Shown: piece by piece, positions 1 through 9,332 of the stretch
Layout: every line of letters begins with the position of its first letter
How positions within the stretch are numbered: the stretch's first letter is position 1
Assembly (NCBI RefSeq): GCF_000812465.1
Contig: NZ_JWMA01000002.1
Location: 59,079 to 123,078 of the forward strand
Source of the DNA: Cupriavidus sp. IDO
Lineage (GTDB): Bacteria; Pseudomonadota; Gammaproteobacteria; Burkholderiales; Burkholderiaceae
Reading direction: 5' to 3'
Length of the DNA: 64,000 nt
Program-made: the position numbers and the translations under genes
The notes under the pieces: generated by a model
Told to the model about the DNA's origin: nothing
The model's input: the letters and a program-made list of their open reading frames with translations, nothing else
Database searches by the model: none

Positions 1-1097
1 TCAACGGCAAGGCGTGGGTCAACCAGACCCTGGAACAGAACCCGGTGCCCGTGATCTGGATCTCGAACTCGATCCGGCAGATCGACCCGGCTTACCTGCG
101 GCGCTTCCAGTTCCACCTGGAGCTGAAGATCCCGCCGCCGCAGGTGCGGGAGAACATCATCCGCAAGCATCTGGGCGGGCTGGACGTGACCGATGCGTTT
201 ATCACTTCGCTGGCCGCGCGCAAGACGCTGACGCCGGCGCAGGTGCAGTCGGCGGCGCGTTTTGTCCAGCTGGCGCGGCCGGACGTGGACGAACCGGTCG
301 AGGCACTGATCCTGCGCCAGCTCGAACATGCGGACCGCGCGATGGGCCTGCGCCCCGAGGTGGAAGCGCGCCCGGTGGTGACCCACTACCGGCTCGACAA
401 CCTGAACCTGGAAACGCGCTATGAAGTGGCCAAGATTGTCGAGGCGCTCAAGGCTCGGCAGCGCGGGACCATGTGCTTCTATGGCCCGCCTGGCACCGGC
501 AAGACTGCGCTGGCCGAACACATTGCTGCCGCGCTCGACCTGCCACTGATGATCCGCCGCGCGTCCGACCTGATGAGCAAGTACGTGGGCGAGACCGAGC
601 AGCAGATCGCCGCCATGTTCGCGCGGGCCGAGGAGGACGGCGCCGTGCTCTTGCTGGACGAGGCCGACAGCTTCATGCAGAGCCGGCAGCAGGCGGTGCG
701 CAACTACGAGGTCTCCGAGGTCAACGAGATGCTGCAGGGCATGGAGCGCTTCAATGGCATCTTTATCTGCACCACCAACCTGTTCGACCGGATCGATGAA
801 GCCGCATTGCGCCGCTTCTCGTTCAAGATCCGCTTCCTGCCGCTGAAGGCGCCTCAGCGCGTGACGATGTTTGTCGACGAGGCGCTGGACGGGGACGATA
901 GCCAGCTGACCGACACCATGCGGCACGAACTGGATGCGATGGACTGTCTGACGCCGGGCGACTTTGCCACGGTCAAGCGTCAGTGCGTGTTGCTTGGCGA
1001 GGCGCTGACGCCGGACGAATTCCTGGCGCAGCTGCGCCACGAGCACGCCGTCAAGCCCGAAGTGCGGCACCACCGGCCGCTGGGTTTTATTCAGTAG
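1..1097 (+). CDS. AAA+ family ATPase with two AAA modules (5' truncated by window edge)
   Basis: The reading frame is open from nt 3, so the true start lies upstream. About 364 residues are visible. The first part is the end of one AAA module: an IWISNS sensor-1-like strand followed by DPAYLRRFQFHLE, which resembles a sensor/arginine-finger region. A linker follows, then a full second AAA core with Walker A GPPGTGKT (near nt 484-507) and Walker B LLLDEAD (near nt 649-669). Next come a sensor 1 strand (FICTTN) and an arginine-finger-like ALRRFSFKIRF. It is therefore a tandem AAA protein of the CDC48-like type that remodels protein substrates. The partner or substrate cannot be told from the sequence. 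It converges with murI, 15 bp away. Confidence 0.85.
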   Translation, partial: NGKAWVNQTLEQNPVPVIWISNSIRQIDPAYLRRFQFHLELKIPPPQVRENIIRKHLGGLDVTDAFITSLAARKTLTPAQVQSAARFVQLARPDVDEPVEALILRQLEHADRAMGLRPEVEARPVVTHYRLDNLNLETRYEVAKIVEALKARQRGTMCFYGPPGTGKTALAEHIAAALDLPLMIRRASDLMSKYVGETEQQIAAMFARAEEDGAVLLLDEADSFMQSRQQAVRNYEVSEVNEMLQGMERFNGIFICTTNLFDRIDEAALRRFSFKIRFLPLKAPQRVTMFVDEALDGDDSQLTDTMRHELDAMDCLTPGDFATVKRQCVLLGEALTPDEFLAQLRHEHAVKPEVRHHRPLGFIQ

Positions 1098-1112
1098 GCA
1101 AGCGCCCGACGG

Positions 1113-1931
1113 CTAGAACGCCGGGGCCGGCTCGATCACGACTGTTTCCGAGCGGGCATCCACCTGCAGCAGCGCTGCGGCCATCGCGCGCAGATGCTCC
1201 GCGTTCTTGGTAGAGACGAAGCGGTCCTGGGGGATCGCATCCGGACCGGCGGAAAGCGCATGTTCCATCAGCTTGCGCGCGAGCTGTCGCGCAATGGCGC
1301 TGCCGGTGTCGACCAGCGCCAGCTGGTCGCCGACCATCGCGCGGATGGTGTCCGACAGGAAAGGGTAGTGGGTGCAGCCCAGCACCAGCGTGTCGGCGCC
1401 GGCTTCCAGCATGGGTGTGAGATAGGCGTCGAGCCGTTCGCGCACGGCAGGCCCGTTGGTGTCGCCTTGCTCGATCAGCGAGACCAGGCCAAGGCCGGCT
1501 TCGCAGATAAAGCGGCTTTCGCCATCCAGCGATGCAAGCAGGCGCGCGAACTTTGCGCTCTTGAGCGTGTTGGCGGTTGCCAGCACGCCCACCACCTTGC
1601 TGCGGCTGGCCGCGGCGGCGGGCTTCAGGCCCGGTTCCACGCCGATGATCGGCAGCGGCAGCCTGTTGCGCAGCAACTCCACGGCGTGGCCGGTTGCGGT
1701 GTTGCAGGCAATCACCAGCGCCTTGCAGCCCTGGCCGATCAGCCACTCGCAGGCCTGCAGGGTGCGCGCTTCGACGAATTTCTCAGGCTTCTCGCCGTAC
1801 GGCGCGTACTTCGAGTCGGCCAGGTACAGCAGCGATTCATGGGGCAGCAGCGCGCGGATTTCGCGCAGCACGGACAGGCCGCCAAGGCCGGAATCGAAGA
1901 CGCCGATGGGTGCGGGGTTCACGGGAAGCAA
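1113..1931 (-). CDS. murI: Glutamate racemase
   Basis: Converts L-glutamate to D-glutamate for peptidoglycan synthesis in the cytoplasm. The 272-residue length is normal for MurI. The N-terminal GVFDSGLGGLSVLREI motif and the two catalytic cysteines, Cys76 in IACNTATG and Cys186 in LGCTHYPFL, are all present, as is the ADSKYAPYG segment. The start is the ATG at 1929-1931. The gene lies just downstream of fumarase on the same strand but is separated from it by a strong terminator, so it probably has its own promoter. Function is known from the family. I see nothing unusual in it. Confidence 0.97.
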   Translation of the reverse strand: MLPVNPAPIGVFDSGLGGLSVLREIRALLPHESLLYLADSKYAPYGEKPEKFVEARTLQACEWLIGQGCKALVIACNTATGHAVELLRNRLPLPIIGVEPGLKPAAAASRSKVVGVLATANTLKSAKFARLLASLDGESRFICEAGLGLVSLIEQGDTNGPAVRERLDAYLTPMLEAGADTLVLGCTHYPFLSDTIRAMVGDQLALVDTGSAIARQLARKLMEHALSAGPDAIPQDRFVSTKNAEHLRAMAAALLQVDARSETVVIEPAPAF

Positions 1932-1959
1932 CGGGTGGTCAGGGCAGGAGACTGTGCAG

Positions 1960-1989
1960 AAAAAAGCCGGGTCGAGACCCGGCTTTTTT
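1960..1989 (-). terminator. Rho-independent terminator of the fumarase gene
   Basis: A perfect inverted repeat AAGCCGGGTC / GACCCGGCTT with a GA loop is flanked by six A on the left and six T on the right. It lies between the fumarase stop and the murI start. On the minus strand the stem is followed by a T run, so it terminates fumarase transcription. The symmetric A run could also let it work in the other direction. Confidence 0.9.
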
Positions 1990-2015
1990 CCAGTGCGACG
2001 GCAGATTCTACCGCC

Positions 2016-3539
2016 TTACAGCGCGGCGACCGGGATCTTGCCGATCTTGGCCTGCCATTCGGCGGGGCCGGTCTTGTGCACTGAGGTGCCTTCGCTGTCC
2101 ACGGCAACGGTCACCGGCATGTCCTTCACTTCGAACTCGTAGATGGCTTCCATGCCGAGGTCTTCGAAGCCGACCACCTTGGCTGCCTTGATGGCCTTGG
2201 CCACCAGGTAAGCCGCGCCGCCGACCGCCATCAGGTAGGCCGACTTGTGCTTCTTGATGGCCTCGATGGCCACCGGGCCGCGCTCGGCCTTGCCGATCAT
2301 CGAGATCAGGCCGGTTTCGGCCAGCATCATCTCGGTGAACTTGTCCATGCGGGTGGCGGTGGTGGGGCCGGCCGGGCCCACGGCTTCGTCGCGCACCGGA
2401 TCGACCGGGCCGACGTAGTAGATCACGCGGTTCTTGAAGTCCACCGGCAGTTTCTCGCCCTTGGCCAGCATGTCGGCGATGCGCTTGTGCGCGGCGTCGC
2501 GGCCGGTCAGCATCTTGCCGTTGAGCAGCAGGGTCTGGCCCGGCTTCCACGAGGCCACTTCTTCCGGCGTCAGCGTGTCCAGGTCGACGCGCTTCGACGT
2601 TTCGGTGTTCGGTGCCCATTCCACCTTCGGCCAGGCCGACAGGTCAGGCGCTTCGAGCTTGGCCGGGCCGCTGCCGTCCAGCGTGAAGTGCACGTGGCGG
2701 GTGGCCGCGCAGTTCGGGATCATCGCCACCGGCTTGGAAGCCGCGTGGGTCGGGTAGCCCATGATCTTCACGTCCAGCACGGTGGCCAGGCCGCCCAGGC
2801 CCTGCGCACCGATGCCCAGCGCGTTGACCTTCTCGTACAGCTCGACGCGCAGTTCTTCGATCCAGTCCTTCGGGCCGCGGGCGATCACGTCCTGGATATC
2901 GATCGGGTCCATCAGCGATTCCTTGGCCATCACCATGGCCTTCTCGGCGGTACCGCCGATGCCGATGCCCAGCATGCCCGGCGGGCACCAGCCGGCGCCC
3001 ATGGTCGGCACGGTCTTCAGCACCCAGTCTACGATGGAGTCGGACGGGTTCAGCATCACGAACTTCGACTTGTTCTCCGAGCCGCCGCCCTTGGCCGCGA
3101 CCTGGATGTCCACGGTATTGCCCGGCACGATCTCGTAGTGGATCACTGCCGGGGTGTTGTCCTTGGTGTTCTTGCGGCCACCCTCGGGCGGGTTGACGAT
3201 CGAAGCGCGCAGCACATTGTCGGGGTTGGTGTAACCGCGGCGCACGCCTTCATTGATCATGTCGGTCAGGCTCATGGTGGCGCCATCCCAGCGCACGTCC
3301 ATGCCCACCTTGACGAAGATCGTGACGATGCCGGTGTCCTGGCAGATCGGCCGCTTGCCCTCTGCGCACATGCGGCTGTTGGTCAGGATCTGTGCGATCG
3401 CATCCTTGGCCGCGGGACTCTGTTCCAGCTCATAGGCACGGCCCAGGCTGGTGATGTAGTCCATCGGGTGGTAGTAGCTGATGTACTGGAGGGAATCGGC
3501 GACGCTCTGGATGAGGTCTTCTTGCTTGATCACAGTCAT
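2016..3539 (-). CDS. fumA: Fumarate hydratase, class I (iron-sulfur type)
   Basis: Reversible hydration of fumarate to malate in the TCA cycle. The 507-residue protein has the single-chain class I layout. An N-terminal alpha domain contains CQDTGIVTIF and GWCPPGMLG, and PNCAATRHVHF follows; the three cysteines are the expected ligands of the [4Fe-4S] cluster. The C-terminal beta domain contains GKMLTGRDAAHKR and GPAGPTTATRMD. The start is ATG at 3537-3539. The gene is transcribed towards murI and ends at a strong terminator. Class I enzymes are oxygen-labile, so an oxygen-stable FumC elsewhere in the genome is likely (inference). Confidence 0.96.
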   Translation of the reverse strand: MTVIKQEDLIQSVADSLQYISYYHPMDYITSLGRAYELEQSPAAKDAIAQILTNSRMCAEGKRPICQDTGIVTIFVKVGMDVRWDGATMSLTDMINEGVRRGYTNPDNVLRASIVNPPEGGRKNTKDNTPAVIHYEIVPGNTVDIQVAAKGGGSENKSKFVMLNPSDSIVDWVLKTVPTMGAGWCPPGMLGIGIGGTAEKAMVMAKESLMDPIDIQDVIARGPKDWIEELRVELYEKVNALGIGAQGLGGLATVLDVKIMGYPTHAASKPVAMIPNCAATRHVHFTLDGSGPAKLEAPDLSAWPKVEWAPNTETSKRVDLDTLTPEEVASWKPGQTLLLNGKMLTGRDAAHKRIADMLAKGEKLPVDFKNRVIYYVGPVDPVRDEAVGPAGPTTATRMDKFTEMMLAETGLISMIGKAERGPVAIEAIKKHKSAYLMAVGGAAYLVAKAIKAAKVVGFEDLGMEAIYEFEVKDMPVTVAVDSEGTSVHKTGPAEWQAKIGKIPVAAL

Positions 3540-3677
3540 TTTTGTGGGGGAGGCCAGCGGTGAAATTCAGCCCGGAATCATACACCGACCGGCGCGCGGT
3601 TGCCCGGCTGCATACACGCGTCCACACGTACGGAAGTGCCGCCGGCGGCGCTCCACTGGCCCGATCGCCCCAAAATG

Positions 3678-3703
3678 AAAAACCGCGGCGCCAGGGCCGC
3701 GGT
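3678..3703 (-). terminator. Rho-independent terminator after the small membrane-peptide gene
   Basis: The 8-bp stem ACCGCGGC (3682-3689) pairs with GCCGCGGT (3696-3703) across a 6-nt loop. On the minus strand it is followed by TTTTTCATTTT. It sits 29 bp downstream of the small gene at 3732-3845 and would end that transcript, or one coming from the DMT exporter gene further upstream. Confidence 0.8.
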
Positions 3704-3731
3704 CCGGGGGTGCAGGCGGTGGCTCGCCGCT

Positions 3732-3845
3732 TCAATGTGCTTCAGGCTTCGCGTGGGCGCCGGCAGAGTGCGAAACCATGCGGTCTACCCAGGCCATCGC
3801 CAGCGCTGACAGCAGGAAGGCGAGGTGGATGGCTACCTGCGACAT
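3732..3845 (-). CDS. Very small predicted membrane protein, 37 aa
   Basis: An open frame of 37 codons runs from ATG at 3843-3845 to TGA at 3732-3734. It begins MSQVAIHLAFLLSALAMAW and continues as a polar tail rich in His and Ala ending KPEAH. One hydrophobic segment covers about residues 4-20, then comes a charged VDRMV step, so it would be a single-pass membrane peptide with a short soluble tail. It lies 41 bp downstream of the DMT exporter on the same strand and is followed by a convincing terminator, which supports expression. The ribosome-binding site is weak (AACAGG about 9 bp before the ATG). I do not recognise a family. Confidence 0.5.
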   Translation of the reverse strand: MSQVAIHLAFLLSALAMAWVDRMVSHSAGAHAKPEAH

Positions 3846-3886
3846 GACGGTGTGCCTGTTAGTCGACTGAGGTCATCCGCCGTGAT

Positions 3887-4837
3887 TCAGCCGGCGGCGC
3901 CCGTATCCGCTTCCGCCGGGTCCGCTCGCCAGGCGCGCCGCGCCAGCTTGCCCGGCCAGCTGGCCAGTACGATGCCGCCCAGCACGCAAGCCAGCGCGAC
4001 CGCGTGCGGCCAGCCTGGCGTCTCGCCGAGAAAGACAATGCCGTAGGTGGCCGCGGCCACCGGCAGCACCGAGGTAAAGACGCCAGCCAGCTGGGCCGGC
4101 ACATGCCGGATGCCCTTCATCCACAGCCAGAACGAGAACACGCTCGCGGACAGCGCATACCAGAGCAGCATCAGCCAGGTCTTGGCCGGCACGTTCGACG
4201 GATCGAACGTCAGCAGCGGAATCAGACCTAGCGGCAGCATCAGCAGCCCGCCTATCAGGTGCGTGTAGGCGCAGATCTCGATGGCGGCGAGGGTCTGGGT
4301 GAGGCGTCGGGACAGGATCACGTAGATCGATTCGCACACCACCGCGCCCATGATCATCAGGTTGCCCAGCAGCGTCTGGCTGCCGGTTGCGCCACTGCCA
4401 TGCCCTTCACCGCGGGCAATATTCAGCACTGCCACGCCGGCCATGGCGAGAAGCACGGACGCAATGGTCCGGCGCGACAGCCGCTCGCGCAGCAGCAGCC
4501 AGGACAGGATCGCGACCGTGGCCGGGATCGTGCTGGTGATCACGCCCGCAGCCATGGCGCTGGTCAGCCGCACGCCATTGAGCATCAGCAGCGTGAACAT
4601 GAACGTGCCGAAGAACGCCTGCAGGAACAGGTTCAGCCACTCCCCGCGCGAGACCCTGCGCATGCGCGAGGGGCGGTACCACGGTGACAGGCAGACGATG
4701 GCGATCACAAAGCGCAGCAGGGCGAACAGCAGCACCGGCACGTGCGCGATGATGGATTTCCCGAGGCCGACATTGCTGCCGACAAGCGCCATCGAGGCGA
4801 CCAGGAACAGGGCGTAGACGGGAGTGTAGGCGGGCAC
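3887..4837 (-). CDS. EamA/DMT-family permease
   Basis: An integral inner-membrane protein of the drug/metabolite transporter superfamily, with about ten hydrophobic segments arranged as two EamA repeats. The second repeat starts near GNLMIMGAVVCESIYVILSR. Such proteins export metabolites or amino acids; the substrate cannot be inferred. I chose the GTG at 4835-4837, which has AAGG about 9 bp upstream and places the first membrane segment (VYALFLVASMALVGSN) near the N terminus. An in-frame ATG at 4949-4951 would add a Cys- and Pro-rich stretch that does not look like family sequence. Length from the GTG is 316 residues, slightly above the family norm of about 300. The C terminus is polar (DPAEADTGAAG). 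Confidence 0.85.
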   Translation of the reverse strand: MPAYTPVYALFLVASMALVGSNVGLGKSIIAHVPVLLFALLRFVIAIVCLSPWYRPSRMRRVSRGEWLNLFLQAFFGTFMFTLLMLNGVRLTSAMAAGVITSTIPATVAILSWLLLRERLSRRTIASVLLAMAGVAVLNIARGEGHGSGATGSQTLLGNLMIMGAVVCESIYVILSRRLTQTLAAIEICAYTHLIGGLLMLPLGLIPLLTFDPSNVPAKTWLMLLWYALSASVFSFWLWMKGIRHVPAQLAGVFTSVLPVAAATYGIVFLGETPGWPHAVALACVLGGIVLASWPGKLARRAWRADPAEADTGAAG

Positions 4838-5133
4838 GGATACTGCCTTGGTCGGGAACCGGCGGGGCGGGCCCCCTGGTAGTGCGACTGGCTCCGGTTC
4901 CGGTGGGCGGCAGCAGCAGTGTGCCGCGTTCAGGTAAAGGACTCGCGGCATTATAGCTGTGCTAGCCTAATGGAGAAGGCTGCACATTCGCCATGAAATT
5001 TCCGGCGTCGCTCCCTGTTGCAACGCAATATGACGCTGGGAGACCGGCATCGTATCCGGGCGTCAGGTTTAAGTAAGCCGTCAGGCGTAATTTGGCAGCC
5101 AAGCAGCCTAGTCAAAAATCAGGAGACAAGTCC

Positions 5134-7116
5134 ATGTCCGCCATCGAATCGGTGATGCAAGAGCATCGCGTTTTCAATCCCCCCGAAGCGTTTGCCAAGC
5201 AAGCCGCGATCCCGAGCATGGAGGCGTACCGCGCGCTGTGCGAGGAGGCCGAGCGCGATTACGAAGGCTTCTGGGCCCGCCACGCGCGCGAGCAGTTGCA
5301 CTGGGACAAGCCCTTCACCAAGGTGCTCGACGAGAGTAACGCTCCGTTCTACAAGTGGTTCGAAGACGGGGAAATCAACGCCTCCTACAACTGTCTCGAG
5401 CGCAACCTGGAGAACGGCAACGCCGACAAGGTCGCGATCGTGTTCGAGGCCGACGACGGCACCGTGACGCGCGTCACCTATCGCGAACTCCACGCCAAAG
5501 TCTGCCGTTTTGCCAACGGCCTCAAGTCGCTCGGCGTCAAGAAGGGTGACCGCGTGGTGATCTATATACCAATGTCGGTCGAAGGCGTGGTCGCCATGCA
5601 GGCCTGCGCGCGCTTGGGCGCCACGCACTCGGTGGTGTTCGGCGGCTTCTCTGCCAAGTCGCTGCAGGAGCGGCTGGTGGATGTCGGCGCGGTGGCGCTG
5701 ATTACTGCCGACGAGCAGATGCGTGGCGGCAAGGCGCTGCCGCTCAAGGCGATCGCCGATGACGCGCTGGCGCTGGGCGGCTGCGAGGCCGTGAAGAACG
5801 TGATCGTCTACCGCCGCACCGGCGGCAAGGTCAACTGGACCGAAGGCCGCGACCGCTGGATGGAAGACGTCTCCGCCGGCCAGCCCGACACCTGCGCGGC
5901 CGTTCCGGTCAGCGCCGAGCATCCGCTGTTCGTGCTCTATACCTCCGGCTCGACCGGCAAGCCGAAGGGCGTGCAGCACAGCACCGGCGGCTACCTGCTG
6001 TGGGCGCTGATGACGATGAAATGGACGTTCGACATCAAGCCCAACGACCTCTTCTGGTGTACCGCCGACATCGGCTGGGTCACCGGGCACACCTATATCG
6101 CCTATGGCCCGCTGGCGGCAGGCGCCACCCAGATCATCTTCGAAGGCGTGCCGACCTATCCGAACGCCGGCCGCTTCTGGGACATGATCGCGCGCCACAA
6201 GGTCAGCATCTTCTACACCGCGCCGACCGCGATCCGCTCGCTGATCAAGGCCGCCGAAGCCGACGAGAAGATCCACCCGAAGCAATACGACCTGTCGAGC
6301 CTGCGCCTGCTGGGTACGGTAGGCGAGCCGATCAATCCGGAAGCCTGGATGTGGTACCACAAGAACATCGGCAACGAACGCTGCCCGATCGTCGATACCT
6401 TCTGGCAGACCGAAACCGGCGGCCACATGATCACCCCGCTGCCGGGCGCCACGCCGCTGGTGCCGGGCTCGTGCACGCTGCCGCTGCCGGGCATCATGGC
6501 CGCCATCGTCGACGAGACTGGCCAGGACGTGCCCAACGGCAGTGGCGGCATCCTTGTGATCAAGCGCCCGTGGCCGGCGATGATCCGCACCATCTGGGGC
6601 GATCCGGAGCGCTTCAAGAAGAGCTACTTCCCCGAGGAACTCGGCGGCAATCTCTACCTGGCCGGCGACGGCTCGATCCGCGACAAGGACACCGGCTACT
6701 TCACCATCATGGGCCGCATCGATGACGTGCTGAACGTGTCGGGCCACCGCATGGGCACGATGGAGATCGAGTCGGCACTGGTGGCCAATCCGCTCGTGGC
6801 CGAGGCGGCAGTGGTGGGGCGTCCCGACGACATGACGGGCGAGGCCATCTGCGCGTTCGTGGTCCTGAAGCGAGCGCGTCCGGACGGCGAGGAAGCGGCG
6901 AAGCTCGCCGCCGAGCTGCGCAACTGGGTGGGCAAGGAGATCGGGCCGATCGCCAAGCCCAAGGACATCCGTTTCGGCGACAACCTGCCCAAGACTCGCT
7001 CCGGCAAGATCATGCGTCGCCTGCTGCGTTCCCTGGCCAAGAACGAGGAAATCACCCAGGACACTTCCACGCTGGAGAACCCGGCAATCCTGGATCAACT
7101 CAAGCAGGCGCAGTGA
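5134..7116 (+). CDS. acsA: Acetyl-CoA synthetase (acetate-CoA ligase)
   Basis: Activates acetate with ATP and CoA through acetyl-AMP. The 660-residue length is typical. The adenylation core has the phosphate loop [12 protein letters not shown], the [10 protein letters not shown] substrate/AMP motif and the hinge [18 protein letters not shown]. Near the C terminus is TRSGKIMRR, whose lysine is the catalytic residue and the site controlled by acetylation in this family. The ATG at 5134 is preceded by AGGAGA at 5121-5126, which decides the start over an in-frame TTG 42 nt upstream. The next gene is a sodium:solute symporter of an acetate/pyruvate-type family, so the pair may form an uptake and activation unit, although the spacing is 101 bp and a weak hairpin lies between them. 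Confidence 0.96.
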   Translation: MSAIESVMQEHRVFNPPEAFAKQAAIPSMEAYRALCEEAERDYEGFWARHAREQLHWDKPFTKVLDESNAPFYKWFEDGEINASYNCLERNLENGNADKVAIVFEADDGTVTRVTYRELHAKVCRFANGLKSLGVKKGDRVVIYIPMSVEGVVAMQACARLGATHSVVFGGFSAKSLQERLVDVGAVALITADEQMRGGKALPLKAIADDALALGGCEAVKNVIVYRRTGGKVNWTEGRDRWMEDVSAGQPDTCAAVPVSAEHPLFVLYTSGSTGKPKGVQHSTGGYLLWALMTMKWTFDIKPNDLFWCTADIGWVTGHTYIAYGPLAAGATQIIFEGVPTYPNAGRFWDMIARHKVSIFYTAPTAIRSLIKAAEADEKIHPKQYDLSSLRLLGTVGEPINPEAWMWYHKNIGNERCPIVDTFWQTETGGHMITPLPGATPLVPGSCTLPLPGIMAAIVDETGQDVPNGSGGILVIKRPWPAMIRTIWGDPERFKKSYFPEELGGNLYLAGDGSIRDKDTGYFTIMGRIDDVLNVSGHRMGTMEIESALVANPLVAEAAVVGRPDDMTGEAICAFVVLKRARPDGEEAAKLAAELRNWVGKEIGPIAKPKDIRFGDNLPKTRSGKIMRRLLRSLAKNEEITQDTSTLENPAILDQLKQAQ

Positions 7117-7152
7117 CCTGCGTAGTGACTCGATAACGGCCTGCAACCCCTG

Positions 7153-7186
7153 ACCCGCCGCCGCGCCCAGCGCGCCGGCGGGTTTC
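7153..7186 (+). terminator. Weak possible terminator after acsA
   Basis: ACCCGCCG (7153-7160) pairs with CGGCGGGT (7176-7183), with further GC pairing inside. Only three T follow before a C, so it may attenuate rather than stop readthrough into the symporter gene. Confidence 0.4.
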
Positions 7187-7217
7187 TCACAACGCCCCGC
7201 CGCTACTACTGCCACCC

Positions 7218-9269
7218 ATGCCCGATGCCCAGGCGCGCTTTCGCCGCCGGCTGTTGCTGTACTACGGCCTGTTTACATTAGGGCTGTTTGGTTTCGTCGG
7301 CATGATGGGGCTGCTGGAGCGCTCCAATGCCGATGCGCTCTGGCTTGGCTATGTCTTCCTCTTCGTCACCATCGCCATTTACGCGTGTATCGGGCTGATC
7401 TGCCGCACCTCGGATCTGAACGAATACTACGTGGCGTCGCGGCGCGTGCCGGCGATGTTCAATGGCATGGCCATCGCGGCGGACTGGATGAGCGCGGCGT
7501 CGTTCATCGGACTGGCCGGCATCCTGTTTGCCTCCGGATACGAAGGGCTGGCCTATGTGATGGGCTGGACTGGCGGCTACTGCCTGGTTGCCTTCCTGCT
7601 GGCGCCATACCTGCGCAAGTACGGCGGCTACACCATTCCCGATTTCCTCGCCGCCCGCTATGGCAACGGCAAGCCGGGTGGCAACCTGCCCGTGCGGGCC
7701 ATCGCCGTGCTGGCAGCTTCGCTGTGTTCCTTTGTCTATCTGGTGGCGCAGATCCAGGGGGTAGGGCTGGTTGTCACGCGCTTTATCGGGGTCGAGTTTG
7801 CCGTCGGCATATTCTTCGGGCTGGCCGGTATCCTGGTCTGTTCGTTCCTCGGTGGCATGCGCGCGGTCACGTGGACCCAGGTGGCGCAGTACATCATGAT
7901 GATCGTCGCTTTCCTGCTGACGGTGTCGATGATCGCGTGGAAGCATCACCATGAAATAGTGCCGCAAGTGAGCTACGGTTCGCTGCTCACGCAACTCGAT
8001 CAACGCGAACGCCAGATCGAGCGAGAGCCGGCCGAACAGGCCGTGCGCGAGTACTACCGGCAGCAGGCCATCCAACTGCAGGATCGGATCTCGCGCCTGC
8101 CGGAGTCCTTTGCGGAAGAGCGTAGCGCCCTGGAAGCGCGATTGCAGGAGCTGCGGGCGCGCAACGCGCCGCTGCGCGAAATCAAGGCCGTCGAGCGCGA
8201 ACGGATCGACTTCCCCGCCGATTCCGCCGCCGCGCAGCAGCAGTGGAACCAGATGCGCGAGGACGCCCTGGCCCGCAGCATGCCATCCACTTCGTCCACG
8301 GAACCTTACCCGGCCGCATCGGAGCAGGAGCGCAAGACCAAGCGGTTGAACTTTGTCCTGCTGGTGTTCTGCCTGATGCTTGGCACCGCCAGCCTGCCGC
8401 ACATCCTGACTCGCCTGTACACCACGCCATCGGTGAAGGAAACCCGCAATTCGGTGGCATGGGCGGTGTTCTGCATCGCCTTGCTCTACGTATCGGCGCC
8501 CACGCTGGCGGCCCTTGTGAAGTATGAGTTTTTCCAGCACCTGGTCGGCACGCCATACGCCGAACTGCCGCAATGGGTGGTGCAGTGGCGCAAGGTCGAT
8601 CCGCCGGTATTCGGCATCCGCGACGTCAATGGCGACGGCATCGTGCAGTGGGCGGAAATCCTGCTCCAGCCAGACATGATCGTGCTGGCGGCCCCCGAGA
8701 TTGCCGGGCTCCCCTACGTCATCTCCGGGCTGGTAGCGGCAGGCGCCCTGGCTGCCGCGCTTTCCACGGCCGACGGCCTGTTGCTGACCATTGCCAACGC
8801 GCTGTCGCACGACGTCTTCTATCACATGGTCGATCGCCAGGCGAGCCACCAGCGCCGCGTGACGACCGCCAAGATCGTGCTGCTCGGCGTGGCGCTGTTT
8901 GCCTCCTACGTCACCTCGCTGAGGCCGGGCAACATCCTGTTCCTGGTCGGCGCGGCGTTCTCGCTGGCGGCTTCCAGCTTCTTCCCGGTGCTGGTGCTCG
9001 GCATCTTCTGGCGTCGCACCACCGCCGCCGGCGCCGTCGCGGGCATGGCGGCGGGGCTTGGCGTGGCCGTCTACTACATCATCGTCAATTACCCGTTCTT
9101 CACCCGCATGACCGGCATCTTCGGAAACCGCTGGTTCGGCGTAGACCCCATCGCCTCCGGGGCATTTGGCGTGCCGGCAGGCTTCGCCGCGGCCATCCTT
9201 GTCAGCCTGGTGACGCCGCACAATGCGCCGGTGATCGACCGGCTGGTGAGCTACTTGCGGAGGGGGTAG
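7218..9269 (+). CDS. Sodium:solute symporter family protein (acetate/pyruvate-type, VC_2705-like)
   Basis: A polytopic inner-membrane protein of 683 residues with the SSS-family fold. The motif SDLNEYYVASRRVPAMFNGM is followed by a sodium-site-like AADWMSAASFIGLAG segment. Later membrane helices include GALAAALSTADGLLLTIANA. Two features stand out. Residues about 250-375 form a long charged insert rich in Glu, Arg and Gln, predicted to be coiled coil. Residues 469-480 (nt 8622-8657) match an EF-hand calcium loop, DVNGDGIVQWAE. The gene follows acsA, which suggests a short monocarboxylate as substrate (inference). Start ATG at 7218. No separate small subunit (DUF4212) is visible next to it. 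Confidence 0.88.
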   Translation: MPDAQARFRRRLLLYYGLFTLGLFGFVGMMGLLERSNADALWLGYVFLFVTIAIYACIGLICRTSDLNEYYVASRRVPAMFNGMAIAADWMSAASFIGLAGILFASGYEGLAYVMGWTGGYCLVAFLLAPYLRKYGGYTIPDFLAARYGNGKPGGNLPVRAIAVLAASLCSFVYLVAQIQGVGLVVTRFIGVEFAVGIFFGLAGILVCSFLGGMRAVTWTQVAQYIMMIVAFLLTVSMIAWKHHHEIVPQVSYGSLLTQLDQRERQIEREPAEQAVREYYRQQAIQLQDRISRLPESFAEERSALEARLQELRARNAPLREIKAVERERIDFPADSAAAQQQWNQMREDALARSMPSTSSTEPYPAASEQERKTKRLNFVLLVFCLMLGTASLPHILTRLYTTPSVKETRNSVAWAVFCIALLYVSAPTLAALVKYEFFQHLVGTPYAELPQWVVQWRKVDPPVFGIRDVNGDGIVQWAEILLQPDMIVLAAPEIAGLPYVISGLVAAGALAAALSTADGLLLTIANALSHDVFYHMVDRQASHQRRVTTAKIVLLGVALFASYVTSLRPGNILFLVGAAFSLAASSFFPVLVLGIFWRRTTAAGAVAGMAAGLGVAVYYIIVNYPFFTRMTGIFGNRWFGVDPIASGAFGVPAGFAAAILVSLVTPHNAPVIDRLVSYLRRG

Positions 9270-9291
9270 GGCGAGGTTCGTCGACGAAACA

Positions 9292-9320
9292 CTGGATTCG
9301 CCGGACAACTCTGTTATAAT
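9292..9320 (+). promoter_or_regulatory. Promoter of tRNA-Ser(GGA)
   Basis: A perfect -10 box TATAAT (9315-9320) lies 17 bp downstream of a weak -35 element CTGGAT (9292-9297). The tRNA begins 12 bp after the -10 box, as expected for a stable-RNA promoter. Confidence 0.65.
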
Positions 9321-9332
9321 CGCCGACTTCCC

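Noticed and set aside
4838..4951. Earlier ATG start for the DMT permease
   Set aside because: It would add a Cys/Pro-rich tract before the first helix. The GTG at 4835-4837 has AAGG upstream and a normal start.
5092..5133. Earlier TTG start for acsA
   Set aside because: The ATG at 5134 has AGGAGA at ideal spacing and gives the usual family N terminus.
5119..7215. A 698-codon open frame antisense to acsA
   Set aside because: It mirrors acsA exactly and has no recognisable motif or ribosome-binding site. It is a GC artefact.
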